64,000 nt of DNA from CAVXNB01 sp963763085 (GTDB taxonomy: Bacteria > Actinomycetota > Acidimicrobiia > Acidimicrobiales > Bog-793), in the NCBI GenBank assembly GCA_963763085.1, contig CAVXNB010000001.1, positions 992,001 to 1,056,000 on the forward strand, read 5' to 3'. The translations under genes were made by a program, and so were the position numbers. Shown here piece by piece: positions 15,678-24,509 of the stretch. Positions within the stretch are counted from its first letter, which is position 1. Every line of letters begins with the position of its first letter. The notes under the pieces were generated by a model that was given only the letters and a program-made list of their open reading frames with translations, did not search any database and was not told where the DNA came from.

Positions 15678-16550
15678 TCAGGCCGCCTTCACCGTCTCGT
15701 TGGCGCGGTTCAAGAGTCGCACCACGAAGATGTGCACGATGTGCCTCTTGAACGTCGCGCTGCCGCGGTGATCGGTCCGTGGCCTGGAGGCCTCAGCGGC
15801 CAGCGCGGCGGCCTCCTCGATGGTCTCGGGCGTCAGCGACTTACCTACCAGCGCCGCCCCGGCCGCCTCGGCGCCAATGGTGGACGAACCCACACCGGTG
15901 AGTGCGATCCCCGCCCTCGTGACGAGCTCGCCCGAGGTCTCCACGGCGACCGCTACGCCGACCGTCGCGAAGTCACCCACGCGACGTTCCAACTTCAGGT
16001 AACCACCCCCGGTGGCGCCCCTCGGCGCCGGGATGACCGCCTCGACTGCGATCTCGCCCGTCTCCAGGGTGTTCTGGAATGGGCCGGTGACGAAGTCGGC
16101 GACCCGGATGTTCCGCCGGCCGCCCGGCCCCTGCGCCACGATGTGACCACCTAGTGCCATCACCACCGACGCCCAGTCGCCTTGCGGATCGGCGTGGCAG
16201 AGCGAGCCGACCAACGTGCCCCGGTTCCGCACCATCGGATCGGCGATCAAGGGTGCGGCCGCGGCCATCGTCGGCTGGGTTCGCTTCAGCAAGGCCGAGC
16301 GTTCGAGGTCGCGATGCCGGCAGAGTGCCCCAACGTGCAGCGTGCCGTCGGCGTCGGCGCGGTGGTAGGCCAAGCCGGGCAGGTTGTTGATGTCGACGAG
16401 CAGCTCCGGGGCCGCGAATCGCAGCTTCATCAACGGGAGCAGGCTCTGTCCGCCGGCCAGAACCTTCGCGTCGTCCCCGTGTTCCCGCAGCAGTTGTATC
16501 GCCTCATCGAGCGATTGCGGTACCTCGTAGCGAAACCGAGACGGATACAT
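15678..16550 (-). CDS. coxM: Aerobic CO dehydrogenase medium subunit, FAD-binding
   Basis: 290-aa flavoprotein subunit that passes electrons from CoxS to the quinone side. PCMH-type FAD domain with AGGQSLLPLMKLR (residues 32-44) and RNRGTLVGSLCHADP contacting FAD, then the CO dehydrogenase flavoprotein C-terminal domain (LKLERRVGDFATVGVAVA). First gene of the minus-strand cox operon; ATG 16550 with GGAGGGCCC just upstream. Confidence 0.94.
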   Translation of the reverse strand: MYPSRFRYEVPQSLDEAIQLLREHGDDAKVLAGGQSLLPLMKLRFAAPELLVDINNLPGLAYHRADADGTLHVGALCRHRDLERSALLKRTQPTMAAAAPLIADPMVRNRGTLVGSLCHADPQGDWASVVMALGGHIVAQGPGGRRNIRVADFVTGPFQNTLETGEIAVEAVIPAPRGATGGGYLKLERRVGDFATVGVAVAVETSGELVTRAGIALTGVGSSTIGAEAAGAALVGKSLTPETIEEAAALAAEASRPRTDHRGSATFKRHIVHIFVVRLLNRANETVKAA

Positions 16551-16610
16551 TGGGCCCTCCAGCGCCTCTCGCTTGTTGCGATTCTTCCATGAAGGTGTAC
16601 GAGACTGTTC

Positions 16611-16643
16611 TGTCTTGGGACTGCCGGTTTGTCCTGGGACTGC
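16611..16643. promoter_or_regulatory. Tandem 14-bp direct repeat upstream of coxM
   Basis: TGTCTTGGGACTGC (16611-16624) and TGTCCTGGGACTGC (16630-16643) differ at one base and are spaced 19 bp start to start. They lie 61-93 bp upstream of the coxM ATG, where an activator or repressor of the CO dehydrogenase operon could bind. No match to a known factor is claimed. Confidence 0.45.
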
Positions 16644-16661
16644 TGGAAGGGCGACCGCGAT

Positions 16662-16958
16662 CTAGTCGTCCTCGGCTGGACCCGTTTGTTGCGGAAGGGA
16701 TCCACCGTCCGGGCGGCTGGAGGCGGCGACGCCCTCAGGGTCGGCCACGGCGACGGGAAGGGTGTCCTCCTCCGGGTCAGGTCGGGGTTCCTGGTTCGGG
16801 GGCCATGGTCCCTGCACAGGCTGGCCAGCGATCTTCAGGTAATCGATCAGCTCGGGCCAAGCCCACACGGTCGGGCTCTTTCCCGTTTTCGGAGAGTGCT
16901 CGACCAACTCGTACAGGCGGGGGTTCCCCCGGCTGTGCCCGTCGGACTCGATCCGCAT
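16662..16958 (-). CDS. Small hypothetical protein (98 aa)
   Basis: No family recognised. Starts MRIESDGHSRGNPRLYELVE; the middle (KSPTVWAWPELIDYLKIAG) is Trp-rich and could form a small fold. The last 45 residues are Pro/Asp/Glu-rich and look disordered. ATG 16958 follows CGGGAGCGAG. It lies upstream of coxM on the same strand with 111 bp between, so it probably has its own promoter. Confidence 0.5.
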   Translation of the reverse strand: MRIESDGHSRGNPRLYELVEHSPKTGKSPTVWAWPELIDYLKIAGQPVQGPWPPNQEPRPDPEEDTLPVAVADPEGVAASSRPDGGSLPQQTGPAEDD

Positions 16959-17131
16959 GGTTCTCGCTCCCGTGGTTCGGACCAGTCGCTCACCCTGGTC
17001 GGACGAAGCGTACACCTGAGCCCGAGGCCGCCCCCGGTTGAGATTCCGGAGCCGCCCCGCTCCGGACCGGCACGTTCGGCTCATCCGCAGTAGCGTTCCT
17101 GAACGCCGTCACGGACTAAGGGGGTAGCTCC

Positions 17132-18604
17132 ATGAAACGGAAGCTCATTCGCGGCAGGAAGCTGCCAATCGCGGTCGCCATCGGCGCTTTGGTCCTCGCA
17201 GGGACCACGCTCGCAGGCGCCACTACGAGCACAACCCAGACAACGACCTGCGCCAGCCCGATTGTTGCTGGCGACACGGTTCTCTGCGGGTCTCTGAATG
17301 ACGGAGCCACGTATCTCATCGAAGTCCCGCCGCATTGGAATCGCACGCTCTTTTTGTACAGCCACGGATATGTGGTGCCCGGCACGAGCAATCCGGCACT
17401 GGATGTCGGCGACCCGGTAACCGGCGCCTGGCTGCTCACCCACGGCTACGCCCTGGCCGGTTCGTCGTACGCCATAACCGGCTGGGCGATCGCGTACGCC
17501 CTCCCCGACCAGATCAGCACGCTGAACATCTTCAAAGAGCAGGTGGGTACGCCCTCGCAGACAATCGCCTGGGGGCATTCGCTCGGAGGGATCATCACCG
17601 CCGGCCTGATCCAGGACTACCCGAACTCGTTCAACGGCGCGCTACCCATGTGCGGCGTCTTGTCCGGCGGCGTCGCAACATGGAACGTTGCCTTGGACTC
17701 CGCGTTCGCGTTTCAACAGCTGGTCGACCCGTCCGTCCAGGTCGTTGGCATCACTCCTGCGAATGCGACTTCGAACCTCGATAACGCCGAGGTGGCAGCT
17801 GCTACCGCGCAGGCCTCGCCTCAAGGCCGGGCCAGGCTCGCGCTCGCGGCGGCCCTAGGTGACACGCCCGGTTGGTACACGCCGCTGTCGCCCGAGCCAG
17901 CAGCGACTGACTACACGACCCAGGAGGCCAACCAGTACCAATGGGACGCCAACGTGAACTTTCCGTTCGTTTTCGCTTTCCGCTCTCAGCTGGAGTACCT
18001 GGCGGGTGGTAACCCGTCGTGGAACTCGCGTGTCAACTTCCGCCGGCAGCTCCATAAGTCGGCTGACTTCGCTGAGGTCAAGGCCCTCTACAAGGCGGCC
18101 GGCCTGAGCCTGCGGACGGACCTGGCCACACTCGAAGCTGCGCCCAGAATCTCCGCCGACCCGGCTGCGGTGAGGTACCTGGCGTCGAACATCTCGTTCA
18201 ACGGTCAGATCTCCGTTCCGGTGCTCACGATGCACACGATCGGCGACGGCCTGGTCGTCCCGGAGAACGAGCAGGCTTACGCCAAGGTGGTGAGCCGCGC
18301 GGGCAACTCGGCGCTGCTGCGTCAGATCTTCGTCAGCCGGGCCGGGCATTGCGCCTTTACCCCGGCCGAGACGATCAGCGCCGTCCAGGTTCTGCTCGCC
18401 AGATTGCGGACCGGTCACTGGAGCCGGGACGCGCTCGGCTCCGCCAGCTTGAACGCCACCGCTGCGGCGCTCGGACCCGACTACAACATCTTCGTCAGCG
18501 GTGGCACCGTTGTCCCGGTGGCGCCGGCGTTCACCACCTATCAGCCAGCAAGGTACCTGCGGCCCTTCGACTTGCTGAGAAGATTCCACCGGTGGGCACC
18601 GTGA
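17132..18604 (+). CDS. Secreted alpha/beta-hydrolase-fold protein
   Basis: 490 aa. An N-terminal signal peptide (residues 1-30, KRKLIRGRK then PIAVAIGALVLAGTTLAGA) is followed by a Thr-rich stretch and a hydrolase core. HGYVVPG fits the oxyanion-hole loop, and AWGHSLGG is the nucleophile elbow with the catalytic serine. A late SRAGHCAF is a good candidate for the catalytic histidine. An exported esterase, lipase or peptidase is likely; the substrate cannot be told. GGGGGTAG precedes the ATG. The next gene, also an alpha/beta hydrolase, begins 15 bp downstream. Confidence 0.75.
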   Translation: MKRKLIRGRKLPIAVAIGALVLAGTTLAGATTSTTQTTTCASPIVAGDTVLCGSLNDGATYLIEVPPHWNRTLFLYSHGYVVPGTSNPALDVGDPVTGAWLLTHGYALAGSSYAITGWAIAYALPDQISTLNIFKEQVGTPSQTIAWGHSLGGIITAGLIQDYPNSFNGALPMCGVLSGGVATWNVALDSAFAFQQLVDPSVQVVGITPANATSNLDNAEVAAATAQASPQGRARLALAAALGDTPGWYTPLSPEPAATDYTTQEANQYQWDANVNFPFVFAFRSQLEYLAGGNPSWNSRVNFRRQLHKSADFAEVKALYKAAGLSLRTDLATLEAAPRISADPAAVRYLASNISFNGQISVPVLTMHTIGDGLVVPENEQAYAKVVSRAGNSALLRQIFVSRAGHCAFTPAETISAVQVLLARLRTGHWSRDALGSASLNATAAALGPDYNIFVSGGTVVPVAPAFTTYQPARYLRPFDLLRRFHRWAP

Positions 18605-18619
18605 AAAGGAGAGGAGTCC

Positions 18620-19198
18620 ATGGCCGAAGTCGTGCTGTTCCACCACGCCCAGGGCCTCACGCCAGGGGTACGCCGCTTTGCGGATGACCTTCGTGCCGGC
18701 GGTAACCGCGTCACAGCGCCCGATCTTTACGACGGGAAGACCTTCGACACCCTAGAGGCTGGCGTCGACTACGCCCGGGAGGTCGGCTTCGAGACCGTCA
18801 TCGAGCGCGGCCGTCTTGCCGCGCAGGACCTGCCCGACGAATCTGTCTACGCCGGCTTCTCGCTCGGGGTGCTCCCCGCGCAGATGTTGGCCCAGACCCG
18901 CCCGGGAGCCAAGGGCGCACTGCTCTACTACGCCTGCGTTCCCGCGTCCGAGTTCGGCGGAGGGTGGCCGCCGGGTGTCCCTGTGCAGATTCATGCCATG
19001 GAAGACGACCCGTTCTTCTCGACCGACGGTGACCTCGAAGCGGCCCGTGAGCTCGTCGAGACCACCGGCGAGGCTGAGCTTTTCCTCTACCCCGGCGACG
19101 CGCACTTGTTCGCAGACGACAGCTTGGCCTCCTACGACGAGGCGGCCGCGACGCTTCTTCTCGAGCGCACGCTCTCGTTTCTCGGCCGGTTGGACTGA
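18620..19198 (+). CDS. Dienelactone-hydrolase-family protein
   Basis: 192 aa, cytoplasmic. AEVVLFHHAQGLTPGVRRFA opens the fold; the nucleophile elbow is AGFSLG, so a serine replaces the cysteine of classical dienelactone hydrolases. EDDPFF supplies the likely acid, and PGDAHLFAD the histidine. Translation begins behind a strong AAAAGGAGAGGAG. It probably forms an operon with the preceding secreted hydrolase. A carboxylesterase is the safest description. Confidence 0.8.
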   Translation: MAEVVLFHHAQGLTPGVRRFADDLRAGGNRVTAPDLYDGKTFDTLEAGVDYAREVGFETVIERGRLAAQDLPDESVYAGFSLGVLPAQMLAQTRPGAKGALLYYACVPASEFGGGWPPGVPVQIHAMEDDPFFSTDGDLEAARELVETTGEAELFLYPGDAHLFADDSLASYDEAAATLLLERTLSFLGRLD

Positions 19199-19234
19199 CC
19201 TGCTTCCTCTCACCGATGCGCACTATCCGTGCCG

Positions 19235-21562
19235 TCAACCGACCTCGTCGTGCTCCTCGAGGTCCTCTAGACCGATCACCCCATCCCGCATGCCGAGTTC
19301 TGCGCGCAGCGCGTCCACGTCCATCGGGCGTTCACCGCTAACGGCAACAATGTCGCGGTCGTACTCGAACTGCCGAAGAAGCGCCTCCAGGAGAACGCGG
19401 CCCTTCGGCTGGCTGGCGGCGGTCCGGGGCGTGAAACCGTCGAGTGCGGGCAAGCGCTCGTCCAGCCAGGTTTCCCGCCAGGCCGCCTCGACCTCCGGCC
19501 CGTCTCCACGTCCGCCGTGCAGGCGTCCGCCGGGCAGCGCAAGGTCCATCTCAGGGTTCACGAAGTGCTCGACATGCGGTTTGCCGGCACCAGCCTGCAG
19601 CAGCGCCTTGGTCACCGACTCGAGTCGGTGGCGCGAGTTCACCTCGACGACCACCTGACCCGCCTCGAAACGAATGCTGCCGCGCAACCAACGCCTGCGA
19701 CCTGAGGGTTCCTCAACCGGACCCCAGCCGCGCCTTTTCGCCTCTGCTCGGAACTGCGCCAGCGAGTTCGCAGCCTCTGCCGGCGTCATGTCGCGTCCGA
19801 GCCAACTCAGCGGCGGGGCGACGTCGTCTTCCTCGAGCTCGCCACCAGCCGCTTCGTCCCCCTCGAAGTCATCTTGAGCGACGAGCCGCTTCCGGACTGA
19901 CAACGGCTCGGATACCGGAAACGTCACTCGAATCAATTCGAGTGGATCGCCGTCGGTGTTCCTCATCGTCGGAACTCGCCGTCTCTGTCGTTCCACCAGG
20001 CCAACGAGATGCCCGAGCGCAGCGCCGACGACCTTGTACATGAGGTTCGCCTCCGTGGGGCCGAACTCCGGGGCAAGCTCAGCGAGGACCCCGTGCGGCC
20101 GGGGACGACCACGGCTTCGAGAGTGCGGACGCGGGACTTTCACGCCGCGCTCGCGAGCCAAGCCGGAGAGGACCGTGTCGGCTGTGTCCAGGAACATCTC
20201 GGTGGCTTCGTCCGCCTGAGCTGGATCGAGAGCCAGCAGGGCCGCCCCGGAGTGCCAGACGCCGCCGACAGGTGCCATCGCCCCGGCGAGCACGCTCCAG
20301 CGTGGTAACTCTTCCAGCTGCTCCGGCGGAATGGCGGCGATGATGTGGCGGCGAGTGACCAGATCGACCATCCAGACGCCAACCGTCGACCAGCTCTCGA
20401 GACCCGCGTCGTCGGGCGCGAGGAGGCTTGGCTGCCAGAGCCCGTAGCGGACGTGAGTGAGCCAAGCGCGAGCCTCATCTGCGAGATGCGGAGGCGTCGC
20501 GGCGGCGGCGGCGAAGCGCCCCAGCACGGTCTCCTCGTCCGCGAGCTCCTCACCGTCGTCAGCGGGCTCCGGGCCCGAAAGCCACGCGCGCTCGACGGCG
20601 AGCGCCAGCAGGCCACCGGCGACACCGCCGGTGCTCTCGCCGGCAAAGAACCCAGAAACGCCGTTATCCATGGTCGAGACCCGAACCTGGCCGTTACCGC
20701 CTAGCTTGTCGAGTGGACCGACACCACCAGACTCGCGTGCAAGGGACAAGAACTCTGCCACCCAATCGTCCCGCCAACCGAGCAGTTCGGGATCCGAAGC
20801 GACGAAGCTCTCCACCGCCTCCCTGAGCTCATTCAGGACCGATCGGTCGGCGAATTGTGCAAGGGCGGCGCTCGCGAAGCCGACGTCGGCCGGAGGGAGG
20901 GCTTCGATGCCGAAGGCCGAGGCTAGAGCTCCGGCCGAGTCGTCGGCGGCACCGCTAGCGAGTCGGACAACGATGGCGGCGAGCGAAAGGCACCGGGCAC
21001 GCAGCGCCTGAAGCTCCTCGTGCTCGGGCCACCGGGCGCACTCTCGGTCGACGAGCTCGATCGCATCAGCAAGCCGACCGGCCTCGAGCCACATCCGACC
21101 CAGGTAGACAGCGGCGTCGGTGGCCTCTTCGTCCTCAAGTTCGGCCATGGCCCCTTTCACGATGTGCTCAGCCAGGTCGAGATCATCCACCGCCTCTGCG
21201 AGGCCGGCGACGAACCAGATCAAGCGTGGTTCGTCTGGCAACCGTTCCGAAAGCAGGACCGCCAGCGCTCGGCCGCGCTCCTCGCCTGCCAGTTCGCCGA
21301 TTTCGCCCCCTTGGCGAGCACCAAAGTCGGGCTCGCTGATCATGCGAGCGCAGAGGTCCTCCGTGAGGAGCCCGACGACCCGATCGGCCAAGGCTTCTGG
21401 CGTCACCGCCTCGTCGTCGGCGGCAACGGCGAGTTCGCCAAAGGCCGTGCTCGCGCTCTCGAGCGCCGCGGTCATCGCAAGGCGCTCCTCGCGCCGGCGA
21501 ACGGCCTGAGTTGCCTGGTGGTGTCGCCGACGGTCTTGGCGTCGGTCGTGCTTTCTGCTCAT
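19235..21562 (-). CDS. Large hypothetical protein with an MbcA/Xre-like C-terminal domain (775 aa)
   Basis: Function unknown. The N-terminus is very basic (SRKHDRRQDRRRHH). Residues about 100-200 are acidic and helical, like TPR repeats (AVYLGRMWLEAGRLADAIEL, RWPEHEELQALRARCLSLA). A Trp/Ala-rich middle follows. The C-terminus (VEVNSRHRLESVTKALLQAG, WLDERLPALDGFTPRTAA, LLEALLRQFEYD) resembles the toxin-binding domain of MbcA/ParS antitoxins, which often ends large actinobacterial proteins of this layout. No toxin gene is adjacent. ATG 21562 chosen; GTG 21568 is two codons upstream. Confidence 0.65.
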   Translation of the reverse strand: MSRKHDRRQDRRRHHQATQAVRRREERLAMTAALESASTAFGELAVAADDEAVTPEALADRVVGLLTEDLCARMISEPDFGARQGGEIGELAGEERGRALAVLLSERLPDEPRLIWFVAGLAEAVDDLDLAEHIVKGAMAELEDEEATDAAVYLGRMWLEAGRLADAIELVDRECARWPEHEELQALRARCLSLAAIVVRLASGAADDSAGALASAFGIEALPPADVGFASAALAQFADRSVLNELREAVESFVASDPELLGWRDDWVAEFLSLARESGGVGPLDKLGGNGQVRVSTMDNGVSGFFAGESTGGVAGGLLALAVERAWLSGPEPADDGEELADEETVLGRFAAAAATPPHLADEARAWLTHVRYGLWQPSLLAPDDAGLESWSTVGVWMVDLVTRRHIIAAIPPEQLEELPRWSVLAGAMAPVGGVWHSGAALLALDPAQADEATEMFLDTADTVLSGLARERGVKVPRPHSRSRGRPRPHGVLAELAPEFGPTEANLMYKVVGAALGHLVGLVERQRRRVPTMRNTDGDPLELIRVTFPVSEPLSVRKRLVAQDDFEGDEAAGGELEEDDVAPPLSWLGRDMTPAEAANSLAQFRAEAKRRGWGPVEEPSGRRRWLRGSIRFEAGQVVVEVNSRHRLESVTKALLQAGAGKPHVEHFVNPEMDLALPGGRLHGGRGDGPEVEAAWRETWLDERLPALDGFTPRTAASQPKGRVLLEALLRQFEYDRDIVAVSGERPMDVDALRAELGMRDGVIGLEDLEEHDEVG

Positions 21563-21621
21563 CCTCACCGACGCTACTTGCGAGAACGCAGACGTCCTTC
21601 GTCAGCGCCGCCCGGAGAGGT

Positions 21622-22014
21622 TCAACCCTCGAGGGCGCCGGGCCCGGCTGGAACGTCTACGGCGTGCTCCTGAAGCACAGCCAGCGGGACGACCTCGAGT
21701 GCCCGCTGATGGGTCGACGCGAGCACCACGTAGGCGGCCGCGCCGTCGTAGTGGGCACGCAGCCAGTTCGCCGCTGTCACACACCATCGATCTCCGGGCA
21801 CGAGGCCCGGGAAGTGATATTGGGGCATCGGAGTCATGAGATCGTTGCCGATGTGACGCTGGTGCTCCAGGAATTCAGCGGTGGCCACGGCGCATATCGT
21901 GTGGCTGCCCAGATCCTCGGCCCCCGTGCGGCAGCACCCGTCTCGATAGAACCCGGTGAGGGGATCGACTCCGCAGGGCTCCAGCTCGCCGCCCAGCACG
22001 TTGCGATCGCTCAT
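21622..22014 (-). CDS. DUF2237 family protein
   Basis: 130 aa. Matches the family at full length: NVLGGELEPCGVDPLTGFYR, DGCCRTGAEDLGSHTICAV, FLEHQRHIGNDLMTP, YHFPGLVPGDRWCV and ASTHQRALEVVPL. The conserved cysteines suggest metal binding or redox activity, but no function is established. ATG 22014 was chosen because the family starts just before NVLGG. Its gene lies just after the methyltransferase on the same strand. Confidence 0.85.
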   Translation of the reverse strand: MSDRNVLGGELEPCGVDPLTGFYRDGCCRTGAEDLGSHTICAVATAEFLEHQRHIGNDLMTPMPQYHFPGLVPGDRWCVTAANWLRAHYDGAAAYVVLASTHQRALEVVPLAVLQEHAVDVPAGPGALEG

Positions 22015-22028
22015 CTCGCCATTATCAC

Positions 22029-22775
22029 TCAAGCGGGACCGTTCTCGGCTTTCTCCCAAACCGAGACGTGGCTTCTGCTGTCGCTCGTGAAGGGCTCACG
22101 CTCCCAGCTGCTCCAGCGTTCGCGCAGCCTCATGCCGGCGAGTCGCGCCATCAGATCCAGCTCGGAAGGCCACACATAGCGAAACGGCACCGATATGGCT
22201 CGGACGTCTCCCGCCTCGAGCCAGTAGTGGTGGGATACGAGACCTTGACCCGCGAGGTCGAACTCGTCGAAACCGAGATGCTTCGGCGTGACGGTGAAGG
22301 CGCGGACTGTCTCACCGGGAGGAAGCCGCTGGAGCTGAGGAACCTCCACCTCGATGACAAAGCACCCGCCCGGTTGCAGGTGGGAGGCGACGTTGCGGAA
22401 ACACTCCACCTGATCATCCTGGCTGGTCAGGTTCTCGATCGTGTTGTAGACGAGGTAGGCGAGACTGAACGTCATGTCCACCCTCGTCGTCGTGAAGTCA
22501 CCAATTGTGACGCTGATGGCTTCAGATCCGGGCTTCGTTTGGAGCCTTGCGACCATGGCTGATGACAGATCAATCCCGTGCACGCGGACGCCCCGTTTGC
22601 TGAGCGGCACGGCGATACGGCCGGTCCCGATGCCGAGCTCCAGAGCGGCGCCGGAGCCCGCCAGGCCGGCCAGAAAGCTGACGGCGGCATCGACCACCAC
22701 AGGCTCGAACATCTCCGTTGCATGCTCGTCGTAGCGGTCCGCTACCTCTTCATCGAAGTAGTTCCTCCTCTGCAC
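22029..22775 (-). CDS. Class I SAM-dependent methyltransferase
   Basis: 248 aa. The SAM-binding motif I is ALELGIGTGRIAVPLSKRG, followed by GIDLSSAMV and IGDFTTTRVDMTFSLAYLVY. A C-terminal beta meander (VSHHYWLEAGDVRAISVPFR) fits the subgroup usually annotated as methyltransferase type 11/25. Substrate unknown. Its stop lies 14 bp before the DUF2237 start, suggesting one transcript. Confidence 0.85.
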   Translation of the reverse strand: MQRRNYFDEEVADRYDEHATEMFEPVVVDAAVSFLAGLAGSGAALELGIGTGRIAVPLSKRGVRVHGIDLSSAMVARLQTKPGSEAISVTIGDFTTTRVDMTFSLAYLVYNTIENLTSQDDQVECFRNVASHLQPGGCFVIEVEVPQLQRLPPGETVRAFTVTPKHLGFDEFDLAGQGLVSHHYWLEAGDVRAISVPFRYVWPSELDLMARLAGMRLRERWSSWEREPFTSDSRSHVSVWEKAENGPA

Positions 22776-22838
22776 CGATCCATTGTGCCAGGGGGCGCCG
22801 GGCGACCTGCTATCGCATCGTCGGCGTAGCGCCCGCGG

Positions 22839-23249
22839 TCAAGCGGCCGCGGAGAGCTCACTCGTGCAGTACATGCACCTCGTTGCCGCGAGAGGAACCT
22901 CTGACAAGCAGTCCGGACAGGTCTTGGTGGGCGGGGGTGGGCCGAAGACGGTAGTTCCTCGCTTCTTCATGTACGCCCGGTACGGCACTACCAGGACGAA
23001 ATAAATCACGGCGATGAAGATGACGAAGTAGACGATGGCCGAAATGAAGGCCGCGAGGTTGATCCTCTGTCCGTTCAGAGTCCAGCCCAGGCCGGTCGAG
23101 CTCTTACCTCCGGCTGCGGCGACGAGCGGCGTGATGATGTTGTCGGTGAATGCCTTGATGAGGGTGCTGAACGCGAGGGCAACAACCAGGCCGACAGCGA
23201 TGACGATCAGGTCACCTTGCATCAGGAAGTTCTTGAATCCCTTGAGCAT
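22839..23249 (-). CDS. mscL: Large-conductance mechanosensitive channel MscL with C-terminal zinc ribbon
   Basis: Membrane tension valve releasing solutes on hypo-osmotic shock. 136 aa: an amphipathic N-helix (LKGFKNFLMQGDLIVIAVG), TM1 (VGLVVALAFSTLIKAFTDNI), TM2 (ISAIVYFVIFIAVIYFVLVV), then, in place of the usual C-terminal helix bundle, a Pro-rich linker and a ribbon CPDCLSE...CMYC able to bind zinc. It is the last gene of the sigma-factor operon region. Confidence 0.88.
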   Translation of the reverse strand: MLKGFKNFLMQGDLIVIAVGLVVALAFSTLIKAFTDNIITPLVAAAGGKSSTGLGWTLNGQRINLAAFISAIVYFVIFIAVIYFVLVVPYRAYMKKRGTTVFGPPPPTKTCPDCLSEVPLAATRCMYCTSELSAAA

Positions 23250-23273
23250 CGTTGGCTCCTCTTATTCGTGACC

Positions 23274-23295
23274 GGTCAGCCTTGCACGGCTGACC
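23274..23295. terminator. Hairpin upstream of mscL
   Basis: GGTCAGCC-TTGCAC-GGCTGACC, a perfect 8-bp stem with six-base loop, sits between the stop of the preceding gene (23370) and the mscL start. No T-run follows on either strand, so it may be a weak terminator, an mRNA-processing site or an operator. Confidence 0.4.
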
Positions 23296-23369
23296 CGGCT
23301 CCAAAGGTCCTGCCGGCTCCAACCTTAGGGCCGGGCCACCCCTTCGGCTCCCGAACGAGTCATGCCTTC

Positions 23370-23726
23370 CTAGCGCTTGCGCTCCTTCCCCCCTACGAAG
23401 AGATCCCGCCAGTCATCGGCCTTGACGTCGACGTCGAACTTCCGAGCCGCCGTCTTGATTCGCCTCCAGGCGGCGTCCCTTTCGGCATCGGTCACGCCCT
23501 CGACCTGATCGAAGCGAGCGATCGCGTTACGAACGTGCGCGGCGTCGTGGAGCGGTTCCTTCCGTTCGTTCGGGAATGCGAATTGATCAGCCCGCAGCCG
23601 CTTCTCGTCGGCGGCGCTGAGACCGGGCGAGCGAGAAGCCTTCGCTCCACCCGACTGCGCGGTCTTTGCCTGGCGGGCCTTCACCAGGTTCTGCCGGGCT
23701 GCTGCTTTCTGCAGTTCCGTTGCCAA
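23370..23726 (-). CDS. Conserved hypothetical protein, DUF6582-like (118 aa)
   Basis: Soluble, highly charged. The conserved part FAFPNERKEPLHDAAHVRNA-IARFDQVEGV-TDAERDAAWRRI matches a widespread actinobacterial family seen near stress genes. The N-terminal 45 residues are Ala/Gln/Lys-rich and likely disordered. It follows the sigma factor by 15 bp, so it is probably part of that operon. Function unknown. Confidence 0.7.
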   Translation of the reverse strand: MATELQKAAARQNLVKARQAKTAQSGGAKASRSPGLSAADEKRLRADQFAFPNERKEPLHDAAHVRNAIARFDQVEGVTDAERDAAWRRIKTAARKFDVDVKADDWRDLFVGGKERKR

Positions 23727-23741
23727 CTCCCACCTTCTTTC

Positions 23742-24509
23742 TCAGGGGCCTTCATCGGCGAGCACGCTCCGCAAGCGCACGAGACTGTTGGTCAGAACGC
23801 GCGAGACGTGCATCTGGCTCAGCCCGACCTTGGCTGCGATCTCGGACTGAGTGAGCCCCTCGAAGAAACGCAACGTAAGGATCAGTCGCTCGCGTTCGGG
23901 AAGAGTCGACAGCGCCTGAACGAGGACGGTTCGGTCCTCGATCCCGGCAAAGTTTGAGTCCTTGGACCCGAGTCGGCCCGCCAACGGCTCTCGGTCGTCA
24001 TCGGGGGCGTCGATCGACGAGCTCCGGTACCCTTGGCCGGCCTCCATAGCTTCGAGCACGGCTTCCTCTGTCGTCCCCATGTCCGCCGCTATCTCGGCGA
24101 TCGTCGGTGACCGGCCGAGCTCCTGGGACAGCGAGCTGACAGCGCCGGCCATCTGGAGGTACAGCTCCTGCAGTCGGCGCGGCGCCCGGACTGCCCAGCC
24201 TTTGTCGCGAAAATGGCGCTTCAGTTCCCCCATGATCGTCGTGGTTGCGAATGTCGCGAACTCCACCCCCCGATCGGGGTCGAAGCGGTCCACCGACTTG
24301 ATGAGCGCGACCGAGGCCACCTGCAGGAGGTCGTCATAGGGTTCGCCGCGGTTCAAAAACCTACGGGCGAGGATGCGCGCGAGCCCGAGATTGGCAGTCA
24401 CCAGCTCGTCGCGCAGCGCCGCGTCCCGCGTTGCCGCGAACGTCACGAACAGTTCGTGCGACCCGCCCGCTGGCCGACATCTCACGTCGTCAGACGGTCG
24501 TAGCGACAC
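23742..24509 (-). CDS. sigB: SigB/SigF-family stress sigma factor
   Basis: 255 aa group 3 sigma-70. Region 2 (ANLGLARILARRFLNRGEPY, DDLLQVASVALIKSVDRFDP, FATTTIMGELKRHFRDKGWA), region 3 (RRLQELYLQMAGAVSSLSQE) and region 4 with its helix-turn-helix (LTQSEIAAKVGLSQMHVSRV) are all present; no ECF-type shortening. The start is GTG 24509, overlapping the anti-sigma gene by 20 bases, which makes coupled synthesis likely. It should recognise the GTTK-N15/16-GGGWA sites listed in this island. Confidence 0.9.
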   Translation of the reverse strand: MSLRPSDDVRCRPAGGSHELFVTFAATRDAALRDELVTANLGLARILARRFLNRGEPYDDLLQVASVALIKSVDRFDPDRGVEFATFATTTIMGELKRHFRDKGWAVRAPRRLQELYLQMAGAVSSLSQELGRSPTIAEIAADMGTTEEAVLEAMEAGQGYRSSSIDAPDDDREPLAGRLGSKDSNFAGIEDRTVLVQALSTLPERERLILTLRFFEGLTQSEIAAKVGLSQMHVSRVLTNSLVRLRSVLADEGP

